The position numbers and the translations under genes are program-made. The notes beneath the pieces are model-generated. The model was given only the letters and a program-made list of their open reading frames with translations. It was not told the origin of the DNA and searched no databases. Positions 25,735 to 34,744 of a stretch of DNA of 64,000 bases are shown one piece after another; position 1 is the first letter of the stretch, and each line of letters starts with the position of its first letter. The stretch covers positions 124,001 to 188,000 of the forward strand of contig JAFPUM010000061.1 of the NCBI GenBank assembly GCA_017395425.1, read 5' to 3'. This stretch comes from Clostridia bacterium (GTDB taxonomy: Bacteria; Bacillota; Clostridia; Oscillospirales; Acutalibacteraceae).

Positions 25735-27645
25735 TCAGAAGCGGCGGAAGGTATTCCCCGACCCGTAACCGGAATCGCCCGTTCCATTGGGGTCAAACGA
25801 CTCGGAACCAAAGGCGTTCATTCCGAACGAATTCAGATCGGACATATTATCCGACGGGCTGTCAAATGCCAGATCAAATCCGGTGGACATGCGATCCGGC
25901 TTCATGGGGGTATTGGCAATGAGCGGTGAGGGATCCGGCGCCGACACGGTTCTCTCGGTCACAATGGGCTCCACCGCCGGTTCCGGTAGAGGTGACGGCG
26001 CGGTGTAACGCTTCCGCTCGGCGGGACGGTCACCGGGACGTTCATCACCGTAACGCCGGGCGTCAATGCGGTCATAATAACGCTCACTCCGCCGCTCATA
26101 GCGTCCCCGTCGGGCATCCTGATACCGCGCTGCCGCCCGCTCGCTGTACCCGTCGTCATAATCGTCATACCGACTGTACCGATCATGCCGGTCATAGCGG
26201 TCGCCTCGCACATCCCGCCGGTCATAATCGTAGCGGTCGCCTCGCACATCCCGCCGGTCATAATCGTAGCGGTCGCCGCGTCCCGCGTAACGGTCTTCCT
26301 CACGGTATCGCCCGCGGCTGTCGCGACTGCCCCGGCGTTCTTCATAATCATACCGCTCCTCGCGGTCATCATAGTTTCGTGCGCCGTACCAATCCTCTTC
26401 CCCATCGTCTCTGCGGACGGCACGGGAAGGCGGCGGTGACGGCTGCACGGCGGACTGCGGCTGTACAACAGGCTGCTGCTGCACAACAGGCTGCTGCTGC
26501 ACAACAGGCTGCTGTTGCACAACAGGCTGCTGCTGCACAACAGGCTGCTGTTGCACAACAGGCTGCTGCTGCACAACAGGCTGCGGCTGCTGAATGATAT
26601 ACTGCGGCTGCATCGGCGGCATATACTGCGGATACTGATTATACATCGGCATGGGCATCGGCATGGGCATCGGATAGGGAATCGGAATGGTCTGATAGGG
26701 GACGCTTCCCTGATTCTGCCCGGCGGTGGGAATAATCATCGGGTAGGGCATCATAGGCGTCATGCCGCCCATTCCCATCGGATTCATACCGTTCATCTGA
26801 TAGGTGGGATACATCGAACCATAGGGAAGGAATTCCTGCGTAATCTGCTCTCCGACCGGCTGTTCTGAAGGTTCTGCCGCTGCGGGTGACGCGTCATGCT
26901 CCGCCGCGGCGGTTTCCGGCTCATGGACGGGTACGGGAGCGGCAGAGGGAGTGGGCTTTCGGTCGTCCTGACTGATGAATACCGAGTCGGGACGCAGGGC
27001 GGGCAGATAGGAATCGGTTTCTCCCGAAGCGGAAGCCGACGAAGGCGCGGCGTCAAAGGAAATGGGCGTTGGCTTGAGTGATTCCGCGCCGCTGCCTGAT
27101 GAGGTAAACGCGCCAGAAAGCGCGGTCTCCCCGCCGCCGAGGAAGGAAAACTGCGAGGACGGACGGGTGGGCGTCATATCCGGCTCCCCGCCAGTCCCAT
27201 CGCTCTGTTTGCCGTCAAAACCAAGACCGCTGAGAAGACTTTTGGCGGCGGTGCCGTCGGAATAAATGGAACTGTCGGGATAAACATCATCGTCCGACTC
27301 GCCCTCCCGCGGCGGCGCAAACAGATAGCCGAATTCCGAATGACCGGTTGCGGCGGTACTGTCTGTATCCGAACCAATGCCTTTATCCCGGAACACGGGC
27401 ATATCGGCATCGGTATCCTCCTCCCGTTGTTCTGCCTTGGTGCTGCGGCGATGGAAGGGACTTTTTTTGCTTTCGGAAGTATCCTTTTCCTTGTCGTCAT
27501 TTTTCTTTTTTGCCTGCCGAAAACCCTTGCGGGCAACTTTCTTGGGCTTAACGGTTTTTTTGCTTTCTTCCGCGTCTGAGGTTCCGTCATCTGCGATATC
27601 GGCATCAAAGCCGTCGTCAAATTCTCTGTCGTCGTCAAATTCCAT
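25735..27645 (-). CDS. Long disordered low-complexity protein with Q-rich and RDY-rich repeats
   Basis: 636 residues, no recognisable family. Order of regions: acidic then Lys-rich N-terminus (1-90), Ser/Thr/Gly/Pro-rich linker (90-300), Met/Pro/Tyr/Gln-rich segment (310-380), then seven VVQQQP units (about 385-427). An Arg/Asp/Tyr-rich segment with DYDRRDVRGDRY repeated follows (about 440-560), then a Pro-rich tail. No signal peptide or membrane helix is seen. The composition resembles phase-separating or scaffold proteins. ATG 27645 follows GGAGG by 7 bases. It sits between another disordered protein and the degenerate ATPase on one strand. Confidence 0.6.
   Translation of the reverse strand: MEFDDDREFDDGFDADIADDGTSDAEESKKTVKPKKVARKGFRQAKKKNDDKEKDTSESKKSPFHRRSTKAEQREEDTDADMPVFRDKGIGSDTDSTAATGHSEFGYLFAPPREGESDDDVYPDSSIYSDGTAAKSLLSGLGFDGKQSDGTGGEPDMTPTRPSSQFSFLGGGETALSGAFTSSGSGAESLKPTPISFDAAPSSASASGETDSYLPALRPDSVFISQDDRKPTPSAAPVPVHEPETAAAEHDASPAAAEPSEQPVGEQITQEFLPYGSMYPTYQMNGMNPMGMGGMTPMMPYPMIIPTAGQNQGSVPYQTIPIPYPMPMPMPMPMYNQYPQYMPPMQPQYIIQQPQPVVQQQPVVQQQPVVQQQPVVQQQPVVQQQPVVQQQPVVQPQSAVQPSPPPSRAVRRDDGEEDWYGARNYDDREERYDYEERRGSRDSRGRYREEDRYAGRGDRYDYDRRDVRGDRYDYDRRDVRGDRYDRHDRYSRYDDYDDGYSERAAARYQDARRGRYERRSERYYDRIDARRYGDERPGDRPAERKRYTAPSPLPEPAVEPIVTERTVSAPDPSPLIANTPMKPDRMSTGFDLAFDSPSDNMSDLNSFGMNAFGSESFDPNGTGDSGYGSGNTFRRF
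26206..26277. repeat. Two tandem 36-bp units in the disordered protein gene
   Basis: Two near-identical copies encoding DYDRRDVRGDRY in frame. Confidence 0.75.
26466..26591. repeat. Seven 18-bp tandem units encoding VVQQQP
   Basis: Unit CAACAGGCTGCTGCTGCA on the plus strand, differing only by silent changes in most copies; the last unit is degenerate. Prone to copy-number change by slippage. Confidence 0.9.
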
Positions 27646-27743
27646 GCTCGTTCCTCCGTTTCCGGGGTTTTGACCGTCCAATAACGGAAAACCCTGTTTC
27701 TTTATCATCATTCGTCTGTAAACCCATATTCATCAGGGACGCA

Positions 27744-29816
27744 TTAGCGGCGTCCACCGTTCTGTCCTCCCGCTCCCTGCGGTGCGGGATAACCCGTCGG
27801 ATACTGCCCGGCTCCCTGCGGTGCAGGATAGCCTTGCGGGGATTGCCCGGTTCCCTGCGGCATGGGATAGCCTTGCGGATACTGCCCGGCTCCCTGCGGC
27901 ATGGGATAACCCGGCGGATACTGACCGGTTCCCTGCGGTGCGGGATAGCCTTGCGGGTATTGCCCGGTTCCCTGCGGCATGGGATAACCCGGCGGATACT
28001 GACCGGTTCCCTGCAGTGCGGGATAACCCGGCGGATACTGACCGGTTCCCTGTGATCGTGAAGTAGCCTCGCCGTTTTGCTGCTGCCGAAGATATTCCTG
28101 CTGGCGTTTCATATATTCCTGCTGCTGTTTCAAATATTCCTGCTGCTGCCGGATCATCTGCTCACGCTGCTGCTGATACAGTGCCTGCTGCTTCTGATAA
28201 GCCGCGCGCTGCTGTTCCAGACGCTGTGCTTCCTGCTGTTTGCGTTGTTCCTCCATCGCGCGGCGCTGTGCCTCCAACGCCTGACGTTCCGCTTCCTGCC
28301 GACGGCGGATCATTTTCTCGCCGTCCTCCATACCTCTGCGGGCTGCGCGTTCCACCTGCTCCTGCACGTCGCGGCGACGGGATTCATGCTCGGTATATTC
28401 GCCGCCGGGATAGCGGCGTCCTTCACCGTAGGGTCGTTCACGCTGCAAATACGCGCCGGGGCGTCCGGTGCGATGACTTCCGCGATAGCGCGACTGTTCC
28501 GCGTGTTCCGCCAGACGGCTCTGCTCATTAAACCATGCCGCATAACGGTTCTCATCGTTATTGATACGGCTGTAACCTGTATTCCACTCATGAATCAAAG
28601 CCGGATCGGTCAGACCCTCAGGGGCGGGAGACTGTCCCGGACCGCGCATATCGTGGTCAATGAGGCTTTTGAGCCGTTCTCCGTCCATTTCCGCATACGG
28701 ATTATGGAAGTCACCCGACAGAATCCTTTCTGTCAGCACGTTTTTATCCGCCGCTATCCGGCGGCGCTTGCGCGGCAGTCGGCGGTAACGGTTCTCGGGA
28801 TCAAAATCCGCGTCGTCCACGGCATAGCCCCGCCGCTCGCGACTGTTGGAACGGAATTTCCGGCTCTCGCCCTCTTCGCTCTGCCCGTCGTCGGCATAGT
28901 CATAAATGGTATTGACGGTGTGCCGCAGCAAATCGGCGCGTGTGGGCGACTGGGTGTCGATCTTGCTCCATGTGCGGCTGAACCGTCCGAAATAGGGCAT
29001 CGCACGGGTATCCGGCACCAGCCCGTCCTGATGCGGAATCTCGCTTCGCCAGCTTCCCCGCCCGGTCACGCGTTCCACGTCATATGCGTCGGGCGGTTCC
29101 TCGTCGCTGATGCCCAGCGCTTCGTACATATGATACAGACCGCTGCGCCGCCGCACCGTCGGAGCGGCGGGCGTTCCGCTGTCGGCTTCCCTCGCGGCAC
29201 GCCCTTTTTTCACTTCCTCGATGATGGTTTCCACTGTCTCGCCCTGCCGATGGGGAATCATCTGCTCCACCTTGGCACGGCGTTTTTCCACCGGCGTCTC
29301 CAGCCGGACATACCGACGGTCGCGCACCGACGGTTTTCTGATACGCTTGACCGCTTTGGAATCCGTGGTTTCACCCCCCAGATACGAAAGGTCGTCGGGA
29401 AGCGTCTCCTCAATCCCCGCCAGCGCGTTGTAACGCATCCGATCCAGCGCCAGATTGGAAATGCCGCTGCCGATATCCCCTCTGGGGCGGTAGCTGTCCG
29501 TATAGGCTACTTCATCGGTATCGGAGAAGGGTTGATCCGCGTGCAGAATATCCTTTTGCAGATTAAACGCAAAGCGGTTTGCCTCCGGCGTATCATCGGG
29601 TGCCTGCTCATATGACGGCTCGTCTTCCTCTTCGGCGGCATCGTTAAAGAATGACGGCGACAGCCGAAAATCCTCCTCATCGGGCTTCCAGGAACCTCTG
29701 CGCCATCGCTCCTGCACCTCGTCCATCGTAACCAGCGCATTCAGCCGCGCTTCCTCGGACTCCTTGTCCACATAGGGATTGACAAACCGTTCCCGGAATC
29801 TGTCTCTTTCCGCCAA
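27744..29816 (-). CDS. Long disordered protein with coiled coil and GQYPPGYP repeats
   Basis: 690 residues, no recognisable family. An acidic and basic mosaic of about 480 residues without membrane helices is followed by a Gln/Arg/Glu-rich coiled-coil stretch (about 480-580, RRQEAERQALEAQRRAMEEQ). The C-terminus has seven 13-residue repeats of the type QGTGQYPPGYPMP (about 589-679). Tail repeats of Q/G/Y/P type occur in self-associating proteins. TTG 29816 has a GGAGGGGG ribosome site upstream. The gene begins 53 bases after the rlmB-type gene and ends 98 bases before the second disordered protein gene, so they probably form an operon. Confidence 0.6.
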   Translation of the reverse strand: MAERDRFRERFVNPYVDKESEEARLNALVTMDEVQERWRRGSWKPDEEDFRLSPSFFNDAAEEEDEPSYEQAPDDTPEANRFAFNLQKDILHADQPFSDTDEVAYTDSYRPRGDIGSGISNLALDRMRYNALAGIEETLPDDLSYLGGETTDSKAVKRIRKPSVRDRRYVRLETPVEKRRAKVEQMIPHRQGETVETIIEEVKKGRAAREADSGTPAAPTVRRRSGLYHMYEALGISDEEPPDAYDVERVTGRGSWRSEIPHQDGLVPDTRAMPYFGRFSRTWSKIDTQSPTRADLLRHTVNTIYDYADDGQSEEGESRKFRSNSRERRGYAVDDADFDPENRYRRLPRKRRRIAADKNVLTERILSGDFHNPYAEMDGERLKSLIDHDMRGPGQSPAPEGLTDPALIHEWNTGYSRINNDENRYAAWFNEQSRLAEHAEQSRYRGSHRTGRPGAYLQRERPYGEGRRYPGGEYTEHESRRRDVQEQVERAARRGMEDGEKMIRRRQEAERQALEAQRRAMEEQRKQQEAQRLEQQRAAYQKQQALYQQQREQMIRQQQEYLKQQQEYMKRQQEYLRQQQNGEATSRSQGTGQYPPGYPALQGTGQYPPGYPMPQGTGQYPQGYPAPQGTGQYPPGYPMPQGAGQYPQGYPMPQGTGQSPQGYPAPQGAGQYPTGYPAPQGAGGQNGGRR
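27780..28052. repeat. Seven 39-bp tandem units encoding QGTGQYPPGYPxP
   Basis: In-frame repeats at the 3' end of the disordered protein gene, with small substitutions between units. Confidence 0.9.
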
Positions 29817-29869
29817 AATGACACCCCCTCCGTCATCACCGCTGATAACGGTGATTCCTTCTGCTTTCT

Positions 29870-30724
29870 TTATGAAATATCAAATGAATTATTCGCTATA
29901 ATACCGCTGCGCTGACGCGCAATCTCATACATCACAATCGCGCCCGCCACCGAAGCATTGAGCGAATTGATTTTCCCCCGCATGGGCAGCGACAGCACCC
30001 CGTCGCAGGTTTCCTTCACCAGACGGCTCACTCCGCTGTCTTCCCCGCCGATCACCAGCGCAATCCCGCCGGTCAGATCACCGCCGCACCACGGCGTACC
30101 GTCCATATCGGCACAGTAAACCCACAAGCCCTTTTTCTTGAGTTCCTCCACGCAGGCGGCAATGTTCGCCACCCGCGCCACCGGCACGTATTCCAGCGCC
30201 CCCGCCGAGGATTTGCCGACCGCCCATGTCAGACCTACCGCCCGGCGCTTGGGAATAATCACACCGTGCGCCCCCGCCGCTTCCGCTGACCGGAGAATCG
30301 CACCCAGATTGTGCGGGTCTTCAATGCCGTCGCAGAGAATCAGAAACGGCGGCTCTCCGCGTTCCTGCGCCAGCGCAAACATATCCTCAATCCCGGCGTA
30401 TTCATGCACCGCTGCCAGCGCCGCCACGCCCTGATGACTGCCGCCGCACATCGCGTCGAGCCTGGCAGGCGACACTTCCTTGACCGGAATGCCCCGCTCC
30501 TTCGCCATCGCGATCAACTGTCCCAGCGAACGCTGACTGCCGTCCGACGCCCGCGCCGTCAGGATACTTTCAATGGGACGACCGCTGCGGAGCGCTTCGG
30601 TCACAGCATTGCGTCCCGTAATCAGATCACTGTGTCTTTCCGTCCGTTCGGTTCGTTCGTCTCTTTCGCCCTGTTCCCGCCCATGACCGGAAACACGGCG
30701 CTCCTTTCCGTTCTGAAAACCCAA
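29870..30724 (-). CDS. rlmB: TrmH-family rRNA 2'-O-methyltransferase (RlmB-like)
   Basis: 284 residues. A charged N-terminal stretch precedes a substrate-binding domain (LITGRNAVTEALRSGRPIES, about 36-110). The SPOUT fold follows, with the three family motifs: ILCDGIEDPHNLGAILRSAE, IALVIGGEDSGVSRLV, and LSLPMRGKINSLNASVAGAI. RlmB methylates G2251 of 23S rRNA in E. coli; the exact site here is inferred. TTG 30724 is chosen because AGAGGTG lies 8 bases upstream; a GTG at 30793 directly abuts its only possible ribosome site. First gene of the run that includes the disordered proteins. Confidence 0.88.
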   Translation of the reverse strand: MGFQNGKERRVSGHGREQGERDERTERTERHSDLITGRNAVTEALRSGRPIESILTARASDGSQRSLGQLIAMAKERGIPVKEVSPARLDAMCGGSHQGVAALAAVHEYAGIEDMFALAQERGEPPFLILCDGIEDPHNLGAILRSAEAAGAHGVIIPKRRAVGLTWAVGKSSAGALEYVPVARVANIAACVEELKKKGLWVYCADMDGTPWCGGDLTGGIALVIGGEDSGVSRLVKETCDGVLSLPMRGKINSLNASVAGAIVMYEIARQRSGIIANNSFDIS

Positions 30725-30884
30725 TCCAATGGCACCTCTGTCTGCTGCAAATTTTGGAAAACGGAGCCTGCACCGTACTGTCAGACGGTACACTCCCTCG
30801 ATACAATCATACTATACCATAAATCTTGCGCAAGAAAATATATTTTTTATGAATTCCGCGTGAAATCCGCTTGAAGAAGCCAAA

Positions 30885-30922
30885 GAAAAAGCACAGAGCC
30901 ACACGTGTGAGCTATGTGCTTT
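30885..30922 (-). terminator. Terminator after mgsA
   Basis: Interrupted stem AAAGCACA...TGTGCTTT (30888-30895 with 30915-30922), followed on the minus strand by TTTTTCTTT. Confidence 0.75.
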
Positions 30923-30975
30923 CCTGTTTTTTTCCATACGATTTGTCCGAACTGTATGCCATGCCGGTTGTCTGA

Positions 30976-31374
30976 CTATTTCCGGACATAGTTGCGCCAA
31001 TCAAGGTCGCCTCTCTCCAGACCGTGAATCAGCACTTCCGCTGTCGCCATGTTGGTGGCAACCGGAATGACGTGCATATCACACATCCGGAGAATGTCGA
31101 TATCCTTCGGCTCATTAGGCTTGGGGGTGAGGGGATCACGGAAGAAGATCAGCAAATCAATTTCATTACAGCCGATATGCGCCGCAATCTGCTCGCCGCC
31201 GCCCGCGGAACCCGACAGGAAACAGGTAACCTTCAATCCTGTGGCTTCGCTGATAATACGCCCCGTCGTGCCGGTGGCACACAATTTATGCCGACTGAGG
31301 ATGCCGCAGTAGGCAATGCAAAACTGTACCATCAGTTCCTTTTTGTCATCATGCGCAATTAAAGCAATATTCAT
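30976..31374 (-). CDS. mgsA: Methylglyoxal synthase
   Basis: 132 residues. Converts dihydroxyacetone phosphate to methylglyoxal, bypassing lower glycolysis when phosphate is scarce. [12 protein letters not shown] at the N-terminus, [15 protein letters not shown] (phosphate binding), [12 protein letters not shown] and [15 protein letters not shown] (catalytic Asp) are diagnostic. ATG 31374 is used because GGGAG lies 9 bases upstream; an earlier ATG abuts that site. mgsA next to mre/min genes is a common order in Clostridia. Confidence 0.96.
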   Translation of the reverse strand: MNIALIAHDDKKELMVQFCIAYCGILSRHKLCATGTTGRIISEATGLKVTCFLSGSAGGGEQIAAHIGCNEIDLLIFFRDPLTPKPNEPKDIDILRMCDMHVIPVATNMATAEVLIHGLERGDLDWRNYVRK

Positions 31375-31485
31375 GAATGTCATCTCCCAACAAAATTATT
31401 CTTTATTATTTCATATTCTGCCGCGCATTAACCGGCTTCACGCAGATTTACGCAAAAAAACCGCTCTGATGCCGCTCCGGTTATC

Positions 31486-32283
31486 CTATCCCTTCCGCCT
31501 TGACAAGAGCGATGTCCTCGCGTCAAGCGGTACTTTCTCACCGTAGAGACGACGCACCGCGTCGCGGCAATACCGCCAGGCCTCTCCGCCGGGATCGGGT
31601 CTCACACCGTTCTTCACCGCGTGTCCCGCTGCTCCGTCAAAGGGAATCACACCCAGCAATCGCGCTCCTGCCCTATCGATACAGTCGTCCAGATCGTCCA
31701 CACCGCCGTCGCGCAGCGTCTCCGGTGAAAACCGCGTGAGCAACAGCCGGATATCGGCACTTCCGCAGCCTTCCTCCACCGCACGCCTGATCCGGCGGCG
31801 CAACGCTGCCGCGAAACGCAGACTCAGCGTATCCGCACAGGCACAGATGACAAACACGTCAAAACAGCCCGCACTGCCGCAATCCGGCACCACGCCCGAC
31901 GGCCAGTCCGCGATGACCTCGGTCTCCCGCGCAAAGCGTTCGACCAGCCGACGCACACCCACACTGCGGGGATCGGTTTCTCCTTCTCCGAAAACCGGCG
32001 CCGCCAGCAGCCGAAGCTGTCCGCCGCATTCGATGAGCGCGTCCTCCGCGTCACAGACGCCGCTCAATACGTCGCCCATGTGCATCACGGTCTGTTCCTC
32101 CACCGACAGAATATGTGCCAGTGTGCCGCCAAAGCCGCACAAATCCAGCAGCGTCACACTTTTTCCCAGTTCCGCCGCCGCCAGTCCCATACCGGCTGCC
32201 GCCAGCGAACAGCCCTGACCGCCCAATGCGGAAATTACTGCGATTTTTCTGCCCAATGTTTCACCATCCTGACGCTGCACCAT
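31486..32283 (-). CDS. Degenerate MinD-like protein without Walker A lysines
   Basis: 265 residues. It aligns by eye over its length with MinD: KIAVISALGGQGCSLAAAG at the P-loop, GKSVTLLDLCGFGG, GDVLSGVCDAEDALI, LRLLAAP, ADWPSGVV (MinD: D-x-PAGI) and LLGVIPFD. The deviant Walker A KGGxGKT is replaced by LGGQGCS: Leu20 and Cys25 stand for both lysines, so ATP hydrolysis and ATP-dependent dimerisation are unlikely. The C-terminal membrane-targeting helix is short or absent. It lies between PBP2 and mgsA, where minC-minD-minE sit in related genomes. ATG 32283 has AGGA 8 bases upstream, and a good promoter lies 90 bases further up. Confidence 0.75.
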   Translation of the reverse strand: MVQRQDGETLGRKIAVISALGGQGCSLAAAGMGLAAAELGKSVTLLDLCGFGGTLAHILSVEEQTVMHMGDVLSGVCDAEDALIECGGQLRLLAAPVFGEGETDPRSVGVRRLVERFARETEVIADWPSGVVPDCGSAGCFDVFVICACADTLSLRFAAALRRRIRRAVEEGCGSADIRLLLTRFSPETLRDGGVDDLDDCIDRAGARLLGVIPFDGAAGHAVKNGVRPDPGGEAWRYCRDAVRRLYGEKVPLDARTSLLSRRKG

Positions 32284-32372
32284 TGATATTGTCCTGTTGT
32301 TTTTTCTGTTCCGCTTCACGTATCATCTACGTGAAAGGGCAAAAAAACATGCGGTAAACAGACTTTAATTGT

Positions 32373-32401
32373 ATGATATCACAAAAATCAAAAGAAGTCA
32401 A
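32373..32401 (-). promoter_or_regulatory. Promoter of the MinD-like gene
   Basis: Minus strand TTGACT (32396-32401), 17 bases, TATCAT (32373-32378). Leader about 83 nt. Confidence 0.8.
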
Positions 32402-32541
32402 AGAAAATTTTACCGGATTCAGCAGTTTCGACAAGCTTTTACCGCCAAAATTTTCAGGATAAGTTTGGTGATTTTCCCTTTAAGAAAAACAAAGAAAAAT
32501 AAAGAAAATCATACGCTTTTCTCAACCCTCTGATTTCGCCC

Positions 32542-34692
32542 TTAACCGGCGACTGCGTCTGCCTCATCCCAATTCACAATGCCGCCATCCGGGACATTGG
32601 TATATCCCGCCGTCTTGGTCGAAAAGAAATATTCGTCAAAAATATCACGCGCCACCTGTGCCATGACTTTACCGTGACCGCACTTTTCGCCAATGACCGC
32701 TACGGCTATCTCGGGATTTTCATAGGGCGCAAAGGCAATAAACACCGCGTTCGGCGATTCCACCTTGTTTTCCTTGCGGGCAGACTGGCTGGTATCGGCT
32801 GTACCGGTCTTGCCGCCGATCTTGATCTGATAATTCTCAAAGGTGTCCGACGCGGTACCGTCTTCCGTAACGCTTTTCATACCTTCCTTTACGATATCCA
32901 TCATGGTCTGGGAGGCTTCCAGTTTTGCCAGTACGGTCTTGTTGTTTTCCGCATCGGGTACCACCGTCTCGCTCATATCGTAGGATTTGATGGTTTTGAT
33001 CAACGTGGCGGAATAGCGGGTTCCACCATTGGCGAGCGTGGAAAGATAGGCGCAGATCTGCATGGGTGTGAAACGGTTGTCGCTCTGTCCGATGGCTGCC
33101 TGAAGCGTATCACCGTCGAACCACAGCATATTGCGCTTGGTACGTTCCTCTCGTCCGGCGAGAATGCCCGTGGCTTCCCCAAAGCCCACGCCGGTCTTGG
33201 ACCCCAGTCCCAACTGCTTGCAGTAGCTGTTCATATTGTCGATGCCCACGCGCTGCGCGATGGTGTAGAAGAAAATGTTGCAGGACACCGAAATCGCCTT
33301 GGTTACGTTGACATCCCCGTGAAGACCGTCGCAGTCAAACCGCTTATTGTTGCCTTCGAGAATCAGGAACCCGTTGCAGTGAATCTGTTCGTTACGGTCA
33401 ATGCCGTATTCACTCGGATTATCCTGATCCTTGTTGTTTTCATATTCCTGCAGCGCACAAAGCGCCATCGCCGGTTTGAAGGTAGAACCGGGCGCGTACT
33501 GTCCGTTGATGGCACGATTGAAAAGGGGATTGTCCCCATTCTTGCTCAGGTCGTTGTAATCTTTCAGGTAAGTACTCAGATTAAAGGAAGGATAGGTCGC
33601 CGCCGCCAGCACCTCAAAGGTATTGACATTCATCGCCACAACAGCGCCCGCGTTGGCGTCCGCGCCGCTGCCCACGATGCCTGCCGCCTGCTGCGACTTG
33701 ATCAGATTCCCGATGGATTCCTGCGCCGCGCGCTGCAAATCGGAATCCAGCGTCATCACCACCGTGTTGCCCGCCTTGGGTTCGCGGGTGTATTCGGTGT
33801 AAATGACGTTGCCTTTGTCGTCGTGGCGCACTTTTTTAATTCCGTTCTGACCCCGAAGCTGGTCTTCATATTCCTTTTCCACGCCGAATTTTCCCACCAC
33901 GTCATTATAACCGTAGCCCTTCTTGCGAAGATTTTCAAATTCCTCCGCGTAAATTTTTCCGGTCAGTCCGATCAGATGGGGCGCCAGCGTTCCCTCGGTG
34001 TACTCGCGGATGGGAACAATCTCCACCGTCACGCCCCGGAAAAACTCGGAATTCTCGCTGATGATCTGCATGGTCTGCTGCGAGATGTCCTTGGCAAAGG
34101 TAAACGGCGTAGAGGAGTTGAAGCCGTATAGTTCCATTTCCAAGCGCACGCCCATAATCCTGCGAGCCACCGACGGCGCCAGACCCTCGGTCTCATAGCG
34201 GCTTGCCATTTCGTCAAAGCAGTTCTGCGCCGTGGCGTAGCTTTGCAGTTCCAGCATGGTTTCCATCTTGCGGACGGCGGAAGCGTTGTCCGTAAACGTC
34301 CATCTGCCCTGCTCATCCTGTACCAGCGGACAGGAATCTTCCCACTTGGGCGAACCGTCCTCATTGCGTCCTTCGTTTTCATCCACAATGCGCGTCAATC
34401 GGTAGATAATCTCGTTGCGTTTGGGATTTTCCAACCGGTTGAATTCCGACGCCTGCAGCACAATCGCGTAGCCCATGCGGTTGGAGGCAATCGTCCGCCC
34501 GTACCGGTCGAGTATTTCTCCGCGAGCCGCCGTCACCTTGACGCTCGACGCGGTATAGGACAGCGCCGAATCCGCGTACACCCGGTAGTTGACAATCTGA
34601 AAATCCGCCAGCTTGATGACATATGCCATGATAACCCCAAACACAAGGCAAACCAGCACGATACATCGCTTATAGACCAATTTCGTATCCAT
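32542..34692 (-). CDS. mrdA: Penicillin-binding protein 2 (class B, elongasome)
   Basis: 716 residues. Class B transpeptidase that cross-links peptidoglycan during side-wall growth with MreBCD and RodA. One N-terminal membrane helix (about 9-30), a dimerisation domain starting with ARGEILDRYGR, then the transpeptidase motifs: YAPGSTFKP (active-site Ser near 400), SVSCN near 467 and GKTGTAD near 628. GGAGG lies 9 bases before the ATG. It follows mreD by 52 bases in the mreBCD operon. No rodA gene is next to it. Confidence 0.95.
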   Translation of the reverse strand: MDTKLVYKRCIVLVCLVFGVIMAYVIKLADFQIVNYRVYADSALSYTASSVKVTAARGEILDRYGRTIASNRMGYAIVLQASEFNRLENPKRNEIIYRLTRIVDENEGRNEDGSPKWEDSCPLVQDEQGRWTFTDNASAVRKMETMLELQSYATAQNCFDEMASRYETEGLAPSVARRIMGVRLEMELYGFNSSTPFTFAKDISQQTMQIISENSEFFRGVTVEIVPIREYTEGTLAPHLIGLTGKIYAEEFENLRKKGYGYNDVVGKFGVEKEYEDQLRGQNGIKKVRHDDKGNVIYTEYTREPKAGNTVVMTLDSDLQRAAQESIGNLIKSQQAAGIVGSGADANAGAVVAMNVNTFEVLAAATYPSFNLSTYLKDYNDLSKNGDNPLFNRAINGQYAPGSTFKPAMALCALQEYENNKDQDNPSEYGIDRNEQIHCNGFLILEGNNKRFDCDGLHGDVNVTKAISVSCNIFFYTIAQRVGIDNMNSYCKQLGLGSKTGVGFGEATGILAGREERTKRNMLWFDGDTLQAAIGQSDNRFTPMQICAYLSTLANGGTRYSATLIKTIKSYDMSETVVPDAENNKTVLAKLEASQTMMDIVKEGMKSVTEDGTASDTFENYQIKIGGKTGTADTSQSARKENKVESPNAVFIAFAPYENPEIAVAVIGEKCGHGKVMAQVARDIFDEYFFSTKTAGYTNVPDGGIVNWDEADAVAG

Positions 34693-34744
34693 ATCCCGTC
34701 GCCTCCCCGATTCAATTTCTCATTCCACTTTTTCCCATTCAACC

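Noticed and set aside
26466..26591. Short regular repeats that could suggest a CRISPR array
   Set aside because: Units are contiguous 18-mers without spacers and encode VVQQQP in frame.
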